Source of the DNA: Pseudomonadota bacterium
GTDB taxonomy: Bacteria; Myxococcota; Myxococcia; Myxococcales; Anaeromyxobacteraceae
Direction of reading: 5' to 3'
DNA length: 8,698 nt
NCBI GenBank assembly: GCA_023428085.1
Contig: JAEYZK010000030.1
Coordinates: 1 to 8,698, forward strand
In this document: positions 1 through 6,418 of the stretch, piece by piece
Layout: each line of letters begins with the position of its first letter
How positions within the stretch are numbered: the stretch's first letter is position 1
Notes under the pieces: generated by a model
What the model was told of the DNA's origin: nothing
What the model saw: the letters and a program-made list of their open reading frames with translations, nothing else
The model's database searches: none
Made by a program: the position numbers and the translations under genes

Positions 1-70
<70 letters not shown>

Positions 71-74
71 GCCG

Positions 75-1433
75 CTAGAACTGGTGCCGCACGCCCAGGC
101 CCAGGGCGACCGGATCGGCGCCGGCCGGGGTGTTGGGGCCGACCACGGCCTGGGCGCCACCGACCGGGAAGGTGTACCGCGCGTTGTCCTCGTTCCAGAT
201 CTGGGCGTACTGGAGGTAGACCTGCGTGCTCTTCGCGAAGAAGTACGCCGCGCCCAGGGCGAGGTTGGAGGCGCCGTGGTCGTCCGCGTCGCCGCCGCCG
301 CCGACCACGGTGGCGTCGCCGGCGTCGGCCCGCGAGTAGCGGGCGCGGAGCTCCCACGCCTCGTAGCGGTGCTTCAGGCTCACCTGCCAGGCGGCGCGCT
401 CGTACTTCTCCAGCGCGCCGACCGGCGCGTCGTCCTGCTCGAGGGAGAGCTGCTCGTAGAGGGCGCCGACGGTGGTGGCGCCGGCCGCCCAGTCGAGCTG
501 GTACCCGGCGCCGACGCGCCAGGCGACGTCGGAGGTGTGGGCCGCTTCGGTGGCGCTCCCGGCGGTGTTCGCCGCGGTGGCGCCGAACGTGTACGGGCCG
601 TCCCCGTCGCCGTTGATGCCGACCAGCGCGAAGCCGTCCCGGTGGAGCTCGTACGCAGCGATGAACGAGAAGCCGGCGACGTCGTACGAGGCCGACGCCG
701 AGTAGAGGGCCGGATCCTGGGTCCCGCTGGCGTTCTTGAACTCGTTGACGGAGTACTGGAGCTTCACGGAGAGGCCGGCGAAGACCGGCGAGTGGTAGGC
801 GATGGAGTTGTTCGCGCGGATGTCGAAGCCGATGACGGGGGTGGCCGCGCCCGTCACCCAGCCGCCGCTGCGGTAGTTGAAGCCGGGGCTGGAGAGGACG
901 CCGGCGAAGCCGAACACGTCGGTGACGGTGAAGGGGTCGTCCACCTTGGTGCCGTAGATCGCCGTCTTGAACGGCGTGTCCCAGTTCCCGTAGAAGAGCG
1001 TCCCGTACCGGCTGGAGAAGCCGACGCGGCTGTTGCGGTTGCAGAGGCTGGCGTTGTTGATGCCGTCGAGGCTGGCGCCGGTCTCGCACTGGTACACGAT
1101 CGAGAACCCGATGGGCAGCTCGTAGGCGCCGCGCACGCCGAGGTTCGAGGAGTCGATCGAGACCGCGCCGCGACCCTCGACGTCGGCGCCGTCTGAAGTG
1201 GCGCCCCTGGCCTGGGTGAGCTGGGCGTTCACGTTGAAGGTGCCGTAGAGGGTGAACAGCGGGGCTGGCTTGGTCGGCGCGGGCGCGGGCACGGGCGTGG
1301 CGGGGGCGGCTGGCTCCGGCGCGGCGGGGGCTTCCGTGGCGGAGGTCTGGGCCTCCGCCGCCGGCGGCACGAGGAGCGCGGCGAGGAGCATCAGCGTGCC
1401 GGCGCGGGTGAGGGGGCGGGCTCTGCTCGTCAT
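75..1433 (-). CDS. Outer-membrane porin (Gram-negative general porin type)
   Basis: A 452-aa protein expected to form a beta-barrel channel for small, probably anionic, solutes in the outer membrane. Residues 1-28 are a signal peptide (basic start, hydrophobic 13-22, AEA then Q29). Next comes a Pro/Ala-rich spacer at about 33-58, then the first strand, LFTLYGTFNVNAQL (59-72), and a segment SSNLGVRGAYELPIGFSIVYQ like those of porin_4 proteins. The C-terminus GLGVRHQF ends in Phe, the signal recognised by the BAM complex. Two cysteines, C116 and C131, could form a disulfide in an early loop. The ATG start has an AGGA ribosome-binding site 9 nt upstream. The gene is transcribed away from the sulfate-binding protein gene, and both promoter regions carry the same palindrome, which suggests a role in sulfate or other oxyanion entry. 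The porin family is clear; the substrate is inference. Confidence 0.88.
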   Translation of the reverse strand: MTSRARPLTRAGTLMLLAALLVPPAAEAQTSATEAPAAPEPAAPATPVPAPAPTKPAPLFTLYGTFNVNAQLTQARGATSDGADVEGRGAVSIDSSNLGVRGAYELPIGFSIVYQCETGASLDGINNASLCNRNSRVGFSSRYGTLFYGNWDTPFKTAIYGTKVDDPFTVTDVFGFAGVLSSPGFNYRSGGWVTGAATPVIGFDIRANNSIAYHSPVFAGLSVKLQYSVNEFKNASGTQDPALYSASASYDVAGFSFIAAYELHRDGFALVGINGDGDGPYTFGATAANTAGSATEAAHTSDVAWRVGAGYQLDWAAGATTVGALYEQLSLEQDDAPVGALEKYERAAWQVSLKHRYEAWELRARYSRADAGDATVVGGGGDADDHGASNLALGAAYFFAKSTQVYLQYAQIWNEDNARYTFPVGGAQAVVGPNTPAGADPVALGLGVRHQF

Positions 1434-1444
1434 GTCGGATCGTC

Positions 1445-1494
1445 CTGTTCCCGAGCCCGGAGATCGGGCTGCGCGTCGTTGGGGCCTGGAACAG
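1445..1494 (-). promoter_or_regulatory. Nested hairpin in the porin leader overlapping its ribosome-binding site
   Basis: The outer arms are CTGTTCC (+ strand 1445-1451) and GGAACAG (1488-1494). Inside them is a second hairpin, AGCCCG (1454-1459) with CGGGCT (1465-1470), loop GAGAT. On the porin mRNA the 3' outer arm GGAACAG runs directly into GA, so it covers the first two bases of the AGGA Shine-Dalgarno element (1446-1443). Folding could reduce porin translation. The complementarity is visible in the sequence; regulation is inference, and in very GC-rich DNA chance hairpins are common. Confidence 0.3.
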
Positions 1495-1499
1495 ATGCG

Positions 1500-1517
1500 T
1501 ATCCGTTATGACGGATA
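1500..1517. promoter_or_regulatory. Palindromic operator A (porin side)
   Basis: TATCCGTTATGACGGATA is an 18-bp inverted repeat with one mismatched pair. It lies about 67 bp upstream of the porin start codon. It shares the core TCCGTTAT(G/A)ACGGA and the downstream bases A(G/A)CTGTC with the site in front of the sulfate-binding protein gene. The size and dyad symmetry fit a dimeric repressor or activator; the regulator family cannot be told from the site alone. Confidence 0.55.
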
Positions 1518-1555
1518 GCTGTCAATCCCCGGGTCGCGGGACGCCGCATCTCTCA

Positions 1556-1563
1556 TGACGGAC
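1556..1563. promoter_or_regulatory. Possible operator half-site
   Basis: TGACGGAC matches the right half of the two palindromes in the same spacer (TGACGGAT in site A, TAACGGAC in site B), but its left half is missing. It sits between the two full sites. An 8-base match in a GC-rich spacer may be chance. Confidence 0.2.
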
Positions 1564-1635
1564 CTCCCCTCCTGACTCGACGCCGCAGCGCCAGGGTAGG
1601 CGACACCCCCACTTCCCCGAGCGCACGCGCCGATC

Positions 1636-1651
1636 GTCCGTTATAACGGAC
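1636..1651. promoter_or_regulatory. Palindromic operator B (sulfate-binding protein side)
   Basis: GTCCGTTATAACGGAC is a perfect 16-bp palindrome. It ends 34 bp upstream of the ATG of the sulfate-binding protein gene, a position where it would overlap or sit just downstream of a promoter. Its central TTATAA is among the few AT-rich stretches in the spacer and could also serve as part of the -10 region. The shared 3' extension A(G/A)CTGTC with site A makes coincidence unlikely and points to one regulator for both genes. Confidence 0.6.
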
Positions 1652-1685
1652 AACTGTCTGGTTCACCCCGAAAGGACCACATCCC

Positions 1686-2741
1686 ATGCATCCCGCCCAC
1701 CTCCGTCCCCTCGTCGCTGGACTCCTCCCCCCGGCGCTGCTCGGCGCCCTCGTCATCCTCGGATCGCTGCTCGCGGGCGCCACCCCGGTCCGCGCGGCCG
1801 ACAAGGCCGTCACCCTGCTCAACGTCTCCTACGATCCCACCCGCGAGCTGTACGACGCGGTGAACCCCGCCTTTGCGAAGGCGTGGAAGGCGAAGACCGG
1901 GCAGGACGTGACGATCCGGCAGAGCCACGGCGGCTCGGGCTCCCAGGCGCGCGCGGTCGCCGACGGCCTCGAGGCCGACGTGGTGACCCTCGCGCTCGCG
2001 TGGGACGTGGACGCGCTCGCAGGCAAGGGGTTCGTGGACCCCGCCTGGCAGAAGAAGCTCCCCGACAACGCCGCGCCGTACACCTCGACCATCGTGTTCC
2101 TCGTCCGCAAGGGCAACCCCAAGGGCGTCCGCGACTGGGACGATCTGCTGAAGCCGGGCCTCGAGGTCATCACCCCGAACCCGAAGACCTCGGGCGGCGC
2201 GCGCTGGAACTACCTGGCCGCCTGGGCCCATGCCCTCGCCAAGCCCGGCGGGAACGAGGCGAAGGCCCGCGAGTTCGTGCGGGCCCTGTACCGCCAGGTC
2301 CCGGTCCTCGACTCGGGCGCCCGCGGCTCCACCATCACCTTCGTGGAGCGGGGGATCGGCGACGTGTTCCTCGCGTGGGAGAACGAGGCCCTGCTGGCGG
2401 TGCACAAGCTCGGGAAGGGCGAGCTCGAGATCGTGGTCCCGAAGCGGTCGATCCTGGCGGAGCCCCCGGTGGCGATCGTGGACAGGGTCGTGGATCGGCA
2501 CGGCACGCGGGCGGTGGCGACCGCGTACCTCGAGTTCCTGTACACGCCCGAAGGGCAGGAGCTCGCCGCGAAGAACTACTACCGCCCGCGGAACGCGACC
2601 GTCGCGGCGAAGTACGCGGCGTCGTTCCCCGAGGTGGAGCTCGTGACCGTGGACGCCGTGTTCGGCGGGTGGAAGAAGGCGCAGGCCGTCCACTTCGCCG
2701 ACGGCGGCGTCTTCGATCAGATCTACCAGCCGGGGAACTGA
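1686..2741 (+). CDS. sbp: Periplasmic sulfate-binding protein (ABC transporter substrate-binding component)
   Basis: A 351-aa protein that binds sulfate, or thiosulfate, in the periplasm and delivers it to a CysTWA-type permease. Residues 1-37 are a signal peptide (hydrophobic 9-32, VRA cleavage motif). The mature protein carries the family marks SYDPTRELY (48-56), SHGGSGSQARAV (80-91), ALAWDVDAL (103-111) and the signature NPKTSGGARWN (165-175); length and co-linearity are normal for Sbp. The ATG is preceded by AAAGGA with a 9-nt spacer. It is divergent from a porin gene, and a perfect palindrome lies 34 bp upstream, so control by sulfur supply is likely. Unusually, no permease or ATPase gene follows; only a transporter remnant does. 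The partner permease is therefore either encoded elsewhere or on the other side of a rearrangement. Sbp and thiosulfate-preferring CysP cannot be separated by eye. Confidence 0.93.
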   Translation: MHPAHLRPLVAGLLPPALLGALVILGSLLAGATPVRAADKAVTLLNVSYDPTRELYDAVNPAFAKAWKAKTGQDVTIRQSHGGSGSQARAVADGLEADVVTLALAWDVDALAGKGFVDPAWQKKLPDNAAPYTSTIVFLVRKGNPKGVRDWDDLLKPGLEVITPNPKTSGGARWNYLAAWAHALAKPGGNEAKAREFVRALYRQVPVLDSGARGSTITFVERGIGDVFLAWENEALLAVHKLGKGELEIVVPKRSILAEPPVAIVDRVVDRHGTRAVATAYLEFLYTPEGQELAAKNYYRPRNATVAAKYAASFPEVELVTVDAVFGGWKKAQAVHFADGGVFDQIYQPGN

Positions 2742-2769
2742 CGCGCGGGGCCGGGAGGGCGGTCCCGGA

Positions 2770-2958
2770 GGACACGGGCTCCTCGCGCTCGTGGCCTGGA
2801 CCGCGGACTGGGCCGTGACGCAGAGCTTCCCCCTGCTCGCCGGCCTGGGCCTGGGCGTGGCGTACGCGCTGTACGCAGCGTTCTCGGCGGTGGCCCTGGC
2901 CTTCGTCTGGCGGCTGCTGCCGGAGACGCGGGGGCGCGCCCTCGGCCGAGGCGCGGAC
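2770..2958 (+). pseudogene. C-terminal remnant of an MFS sugar-porter-type transporter
   Basis: One frame encodes GHGLLALVAWTADWAVTQSF, then PLLAGLGLGVAYALYAAF, then SAVALAFVWRLLPETRGRAL. This resembles the last two membrane helices and the terminal PETRG(R/K)-L motif of 12-helix sugar-porter family transporters, with about ten helices missing. A GTG at 2791 could start a short reading frame that runs to TGA at 3055-3057 and overlaps the kinase gene end, but it has no good ribosome-binding site and no full domain. The frame runs open upstream into sbp with no break or start of its own. It is best read as the surviving 3' end of a deleted gene, suggesting a deletion or rearrangement directly after sbp. 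Confidence 0.6.
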
Positions 2959-2968
2959 ACGGCCTCGT

Positions 2969-2995
2969 GGGGTCCTCCCCGGCCCGGGGACCCCC
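2969..2995. terminator. GC-rich hairpin between converging genes
   Basis: GGGGTCC (2969-2975) pairs with GGACCCC (2988-2994). An alternative inner stem is TCCCCG with CGGGGA (2976-2990). It lies between the end of the sbp/MFS-remnant region and the 3' end of the minus-strand histidine kinase gene, so it could stop transcription from both sides. No T-tract follows on either strand, so efficiency is uncertain. Confidence 0.35.
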
Positions 2996-3007
2996 ACCGC
3001 CTCCCGA

Positions 3008-5008
3008 TCACACGCCCTGCGCGTGCGCCGGCGGCCCCCGCGGCAGCCGGACGATGAACGTCGTCCCCTCCGCGGCGGTGGAGTGGACCTCGACACCGCC
3101 GCCGTGCGCGCGCGCGATGTGATCGACGATGTAGAGCCCGAGCCCGACGCCGCGGACGGCGCCGACGCCGCCGGTCCGCCTCCCCTGCCGCAGCGGCTCG
3201 AACACGTGCGGCAGGAGCGCCGGCTCGATGGGCGGCCCCCGGTTGTGGACCTCGAGCCGGATCCACCGATCCCCGCCGCGCGTGCGCACCGCCACGGGCG
3301 CGTCCGCCGCGCCGTACTTGAAGGCGTTGGAGACGAGGTTCTCGACGATCTGCCGGAGGCGCGCCGGATCCCAGGAGCCCTCGCCATCGCCGCGCGGCTC
3401 GAACGTGATCGCCCGATCCGGGTACGAGGCGTGCACCTCGTCCGCGACGCTGCGGACCAGCTCGTGCAGATCGAGCGGCTGGGGCGCGACGGGGATCCCG
3501 CCCGCCGTGCGCGCGCGGGTGAAGTCCAGCAGGTCGCGGATGAGCTCGGCCGCGCGCTCGGCGGCGGAGTGGATGCGCGCGACCGCCTTGACCGTGCGCT
3601 CGTCGAGCTCGTCCGCGCGCCGCACGAGGACGGCCGCCGACGTGTGGATCGTGCTCAGCGGGTTCCGCAGGTCGTGGCTCACGATCCCGATGAGCTGCTG
3701 TTCGAACTCGGAGCGCTCGCGCTCGTCCGTGACGTCCCGGCCGACGGTGATGAACAGCTTCGCGCTCGGCTCCGCGGCCGCGTTGAACGAGACCCACCGC
3801 ACGCCGCCGTCCTTCCGCAGCATGCGGAAGACGAAGCGGTGCGCCGGCTGGCCCTCGAGGACCCGCTGGACCTCGTCCCGCACCTTGCCGCGATCCTCGG
3901 GGACGACGAGCTCCTCGTACGGCCGCGCGAGCAGCTCCGCCTCCGGATGGCCCAGCACGAGCGAGAAGGCCGGGTTGACGCGCTTGACGTGTCCGTCCGC
4001 GCCGATGACGGCGAGCATGTCGGGCGAGAGCTCCAGGATACGGCGCAGCTCCCCCTCGCTGCGCCGCAGCTCCGCGTGCGCGTGCCGCTCCCGCGCGACG
4101 AGCTGGGTCTGCACGATGATCGACGTCGCGCGCTGGGCCATCGCCCGGAGGACCTGCTTGTCGTCCGCGGAGAAGTCGTGCGCGCTGGCGGAGCCCATGA
4201 ACGTGGCGCCGATCGCGCCCCCGCCGTGCAGGAGCGGGACGGCGTAGAGCGCCTTCATCGCGCCGCCGGCGATCCCGGGCGTGCGCACCCGCGGATCCTG
4301 GCCGGCGTCCGGGATGAGGAGCGGCTCCCTCGTCTCGGCGACGAGACCGAGGATCCCCTCTCCGCGCCGGAGCTCGAAGCCGAGCGCCTCGTCCGCGCCC
4401 AGACCCGCCGCCGCGTGCACGCGGTACCCGTCCTCCTTCGCGAGGTACACGAGCGCCGCGTCGGCAGCCGGGGTCGTCTCGAGGAGCACCTCCAGCAGCC
4501 GCGGGAGGAACGTCTCCAGATCGCCCGTGCCGAGCGCCGCGGCCGAGACCCGATCCAGCGACGCCAGCGTCCGTCCGCGCGCGCGGGCGTACCGGTCCAC
4601 GGACTGCGCGACGATCTCGTCCACGGCCTCGGTGAACTTCCGGGTCTGCCGCGCGACGGACGCGGCGTCCCGCCGGCTCGCGTGCGGCTCCCACAGCCGG
4701 AGGACGACGTCCCGCAGGAGCGCGAGCTCCCGCACCGCGTCGCCGAGATCGAACCCCGCGTCCAGGCGGTCGAGCGCATGTCGATTCGGCAGATCGCCGA
4801 GCGCCCCCGGCGCCCCCTGCGCAGGCCCGAGGAGGAGCGCCAGGGCCGCGAGCAGATCGGGAATGTGATCTCGCAGCGCCGGAGCCGACATCGCGCGCGC
4901 GCGCGGCAGCTCCCGGACCGCGCGCTCCCAGTGGGCGAGGATCGCCCCGGCCTCCTCCCGGAGGAAGTTGCCCAGCTCGAGCTCCTCGCCCTGCGCCGGA
5001 GGACGCAT
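3008..5008 (-). CDS. Soluble hybrid-input sensor histidine kinase (RsbR-N / GAF / PAS / HisKA / HATPase)
   Basis: A 666-aa cytoplasmic kinase with no signal peptide and no membrane segment. Residues about 10-145 form a helical domain like the N-terminal part of RsbR-type sensors (LREEAGAILAHWERAV...). A GAF domain follows at about 155-305 and a PAS domain at about 318-430 (LELSPDMLAVIGADGHVKRVNPAF). The kinase core has the H-box IVSHDLRNPLS (phospho-acceptor H445), N-box ENLVSNAFKYG (N557, N561), NRGPPI in place of the usual DxGxGI, FEPL (603-606) and the Gly-rich GVGLGLYIVDHIARAHGG (620-637). The NRGPPI form is seen in other kinases and need not mean inactivity. The GAF and PAS domains suggest a small-molecule or redox signal. 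There is no receiver domain and no adjacent regulator in the same operon, so its partner is unknown. No clear ribosome-binding site precedes the ATG, so the start is less certain. Confidence 0.9.
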   Translation of the reverse strand: MRPPAQGEELELGNFLREEAGAILAHWERAVRELPRARAMSAPALRDHIPDLLAALALLLGPAQGAPGALGDLPNRHALDRLDAGFDLGDAVRELALLRDVVLRLWEPHASRRDAASVARQTRKFTEAVDEIVAQSVDRYARARGRTLASLDRVSAAALGTGDLETFLPRLLEVLLETTPAADAALVYLAKEDGYRVHAAAGLGADEALGFELRRGEGILGLVAETREPLLIPDAGQDPRVRTPGIAGGAMKALYAVPLLHGGGAIGATFMGSASAHDFSADDKQVLRAMAQRATSIIVQTQLVARERHAHAELRRSEGELRRILELSPDMLAVIGADGHVKRVNPAFSLVLGHPEAELLARPYEELVVPEDRGKVRDEVQRVLEGQPAHRFVFRMLRKDGGVRWVSFNAAAEPSAKLFITVGRDVTDERERSEFEQQLIGIVSHDLRNPLSTIHTSAAVLVRRADELDERTVKAVARIHSAAERAAELIRDLLDFTRARTAGGIPVAPQPLDLHELVRSVADEVHASYPDRAITFEPRGDGEGSWDPARLRQIVENLVSNAFKYGAADAPVAVRTRGGDRWIRLEVHNRGPPIEPALLPHVFEPLRQGRRTGGVGAVRGVGLGLYIVDHIARAHGGGVEVHSTAAEGTTFIVRLPRGPPAHAQGV

Positions 5009-5040
5009 GAGGCAACGGTGCGCACGGCCAGGGTGTGGCA

Positions 5041-5055
5041 GGGGCGCCGCGCCCC
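5041..5055 (-). terminator. Hairpin in the spacer upstream of the kinase gene
   Basis: GGGGCGC and GCGCCCC are perfect complements around a single C (realistically a 6-bp stem with a 3-nt loop). It lies in the 78-bp gap between the reductase stop codon and the kinase start, both on the minus strand, and so may reduce read-through from the reductase into the kinase. There is no T-tract. Confidence 0.25.
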
Positions 5056-5076
5056 GCCACGGCCGGGCCCGACGAC

Positions 5077-5097
5077 CGCCCGCTCCTCAGGCGGGCG
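5077..5097 (-). terminator. Hairpin spanning the stop codon of the reductase gene
   Basis: CGCCCGC (5077-5083) and GCGGGCG (5091-5097) form a 7-bp stem, and the 7-nt loop (5084-5090) holds the reductase TGA. With the next hairpin at 5041-5055 it makes a tandem pair behind the reductase gene. It may protect or end the transcript; it lacks a T-tract. Confidence 0.3.
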
Positions 5098-5758
5098 CTC
5101 CGGCGTGGAGCCGCTCGCTCTCGACGATCCGGAGGCGCTCCTCCGTCGCGTCGAACGCGAGCCGCACGAGGGCGCTCGCGATGTCGTCCGCGGCGATCGG
5201 CGCGTACCGGCCCCGCCGCCCGAGCACCGCGAACGCGGCGCGCGCGAGCGGGAGGCCCACGCGCTCGCCGAGGCGGAACTCGCGGCGTGCGCCCTGGTCG
5301 TCGATGAACGAGGGGCGCAGGATGGTGAGCTGCGGGTAGCCGAGCCGCGCGAGCGCCTCCTCGGCCTCGCCCTTGGTCCGCAGGTAGAAGTTGCGCGAGC
5401 GGGCGCTCGCGCCGAGCGAGCTGACGAGCAGGAAGCGCCGCGCGCCCCGGGCGCGCGCGGCGGCGGCGAAGGCGACGACGGCGTCGTGATCGACCGCGCG
5501 AAACGCCCCCTTCGAGCCGGCCTGCCGCATCGTCGTGCCGAGACAGCTCACGGCCACCGCGACGTCGTCCGGGAGCGCGGAGGCGATCGCCTCCTCCGTC
5601 CAGCGCTCGACGACCCTCGACAGCAGCTTCTCGTCCGTCACGGGCAGGACGCGCCGACCCATGGCGACGACGCGGTGGACCTCCTCCCGGGAGAGCAGGT
5701 GGTGCAGCGCCCGGATCCCGACGACGCCCGAGGCGCCGGCGATCGCGACGGTGGTCAT
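5087..5758 (-). CDS. Atypical short-chain NAD(P)-binding reductase, HTATIP2/NmrA-like
   Basis: A 223-aa single-domain Rossmann protein. The dinucleotide-binding motif GASGVVG is at residues 8-14, right after the first strand VAIAG. SCLGTTMRQAGSKGAFRAVD (71-90) resembles the CLGTT region of HTATIP2/TIP30-like proteins. The segment FLLVSSLGAS (109-118) and the Y125-x3-K129 pair (YLRTK) correspond to the SDR active-site Ser/Tyr/Lys arrangement, and LRPSFI (147-152) is the usual strand after it. The substrate cannot be told; bacterial members are mostly uncharacterised NAD(P)H-binding oxidoreductases or sensors. The ATG start has AGAGGG about 4 nt upstream, itself within a small hairpin (CCCTC/GAGGG, 5763-5776). 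It is divergent from a response-regulator gene and 78 bp ahead of the kinase gene on the same strand. Confidence 0.85.
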   Translation of the reverse strand: MTTVAIAGASGVVGIRALHHLLSREEVHRVVAMGRRVLPVTDEKLLSRVVERWTEEAIASALPDDVAVAVSCLGTTMRQAGSKGAFRAVDHDAVVAFAAAARARGARRFLLVSSLGASARSRNFYLRTKGEAEEALARLGYPQLTILRPSFIDDQGARREFRLGERVGLPLARAAFAVLGRRGRYAPIAADDIASALVRLAFDATEERLRIVESERLHAGAPA

Positions 5759-5856
5759 GACGCCCTCTGCGGAGGGTCCGGCCGCTCGCCGGCTCGCCTC
5801 CTCGGGGGCCGCCCCCCTGGCTGCGTTTTTCAGGGACGGCTTCCTAGGTTAGAAGG

Positions 5857-5879
5857 GAACGGTACAGCAAGAACCGTTC
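5857..5879. promoter_or_regulatory. Inverted repeat between the reductase and response-regulator genes
   Basis: GAACGGT (5857-5863) and ACCGTTC (5873-5879) are exact complements separated by 9 nt (ACAGCAAGA). The element is 48 bp upstream of the response-regulator ATG and 98 bp upstream of the reductase ATG. It sits in a locally less GC-rich stretch (about 5825-5885) that probably holds the promoters. The arm spacing, close to one helical turn between half-site edges, suits a dimeric regulator; an RNA hairpin is the alternative. Confidence 0.4.
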
Positions 5880-5927
5880 AGAAGCGTCATCCCCGCGGGA
5901 GAGCCCTCCCCTGAGGGTGGAGCGATC

Positions 5928-6392
5928 ATGGCGGACGGACGGCCCGTCCGCGGAGGGGAGATGCAGGCGAGCGGCGGCGCAAAGGGCGACATCCGGGCGG
6001 GCGATCGCGTGCGGACGGGCCCCCGCGCGGAGCGCAGGACGGTGCTCGTCGTCGAGGACGACGTGGACTTCCGCGACCTGCTCGTCGATCACCTGATCGC
6101 CCGCGGACGGATGGTCCGGACCGCCGGCAACGGCGCGGAGGCGCTCGCGGTGCTCACGGCCCCGGGGGCGGACGTCGGCATCGTCCTGCTCGATCTCCGG
6201 ATGCCCGTCATGGACGGGTTCGAGCTCTGTCACCGCCTCGAGGCGCTGGGCCGGCGGGTCCCGATCCTCGTGATGACGGCCGAGCACGAGACGCGGCGGA
6301 TCGAGCGGTTCCCCTGGGTCGTCGCCGTGCTCTACAAGCCGCTCGACGTCGTCCGCCTCGACGGGCTCATCGACGCGACCGCGCGCGTCTGA
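5928..6392 (+). CDS. Stand-alone receiver-domain response regulator (CheY-like)
   Basis: A 154-aa protein with one receiver domain, about residues 37-153, and no output domain. Visible residues are the acidic pocket E43-D44-D45 (VVEDD), phospho-acceptor D89 (LLDLRMPVMDG), T117 (VMTA) and K137 (YKPLD), a complete set, so it should accept phosphate. The first 36 residues are polar, Gly/Arg-rich and probably disordered. The start at 5928 has GGTGGAG with a 5-nt spacer. A second ATG at 5961, preceded by GGAGGGG, would give a 143-aa protein and is a plausible alternative. Single-domain regulators act in phosphorelays or by binding motor or chemosensory proteins. Its partner kinase could be the nearby GAF/PAS kinase or a CheA beyond the window, which is inference. 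It converges on cheB. Confidence 0.87.
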   Translation: MADGRPVRGGEMQASGGAKGDIRAGDRVRTGPRAERRTVLVVEDDVDFRDLLVDHLIARGRMVRTAGNGAEALAVLTAPGADVGIVLLDLRMPVMDGFELCHRLEALGRRVPILVMTAEHETRRIERFPWVVAVLYKPLDVVRLDGLIDATARV

Positions 6393-6395
6393 GCA

Positions 6396-6410
6396 GGCCG
6401 AAGAGCGGCC
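6396..6410. terminator. Short hairpin between converging response-regulator and cheB genes
   Basis: GGCCG (6396-6400) pairs with CGGCC (6406-6410) around AAGAG. It fills most of the 26-bp gap between two genes that end towards each other, so a bidirectional terminator is plausible. The stem is short and no T-tract follows. Confidence 0.25.
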
Positions 6411-6418
6411 CAGCGACG

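Noticed and set aside
84..1196. Plus-strand open frame of 370 codons opposite the porin gene
   Set aside because: Antisense shadow of the porin; low-complexity Val/Gly/Ala/Arg sequence without domain features.
1641..5060. Very long minus-strand open frame (1139 codons) across sbp, the MFS remnant and the kinase gene
   Set aside because: It is an antiphase frame of real genes in GC-rich DNA; the translation is Arg/Ala/Gly/Pro-rich with no recognisable domain, whereas Sbp and the kinase have full family motifs.
5804..5830. GGGGG-CCG-CCCCC hairpin followed by TTTTT, resembling an intrinsic terminator
   Set aside because: The T run begins about 9 nt after the stem, too far for a standard intrinsic terminator, and the site lies in a divergent promoter region with no transcript known to end there.
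3023..5914. Plus-strand open frame of 963 codons opposite the kinase and reductase genes
   Set aside because: Composition (Arg, Asp, Glu, Pro, Val repeats) is what an antisense reading of GC-biased codons gives; no motif, and it covers two well-supported minus-strand genes and their spacer.
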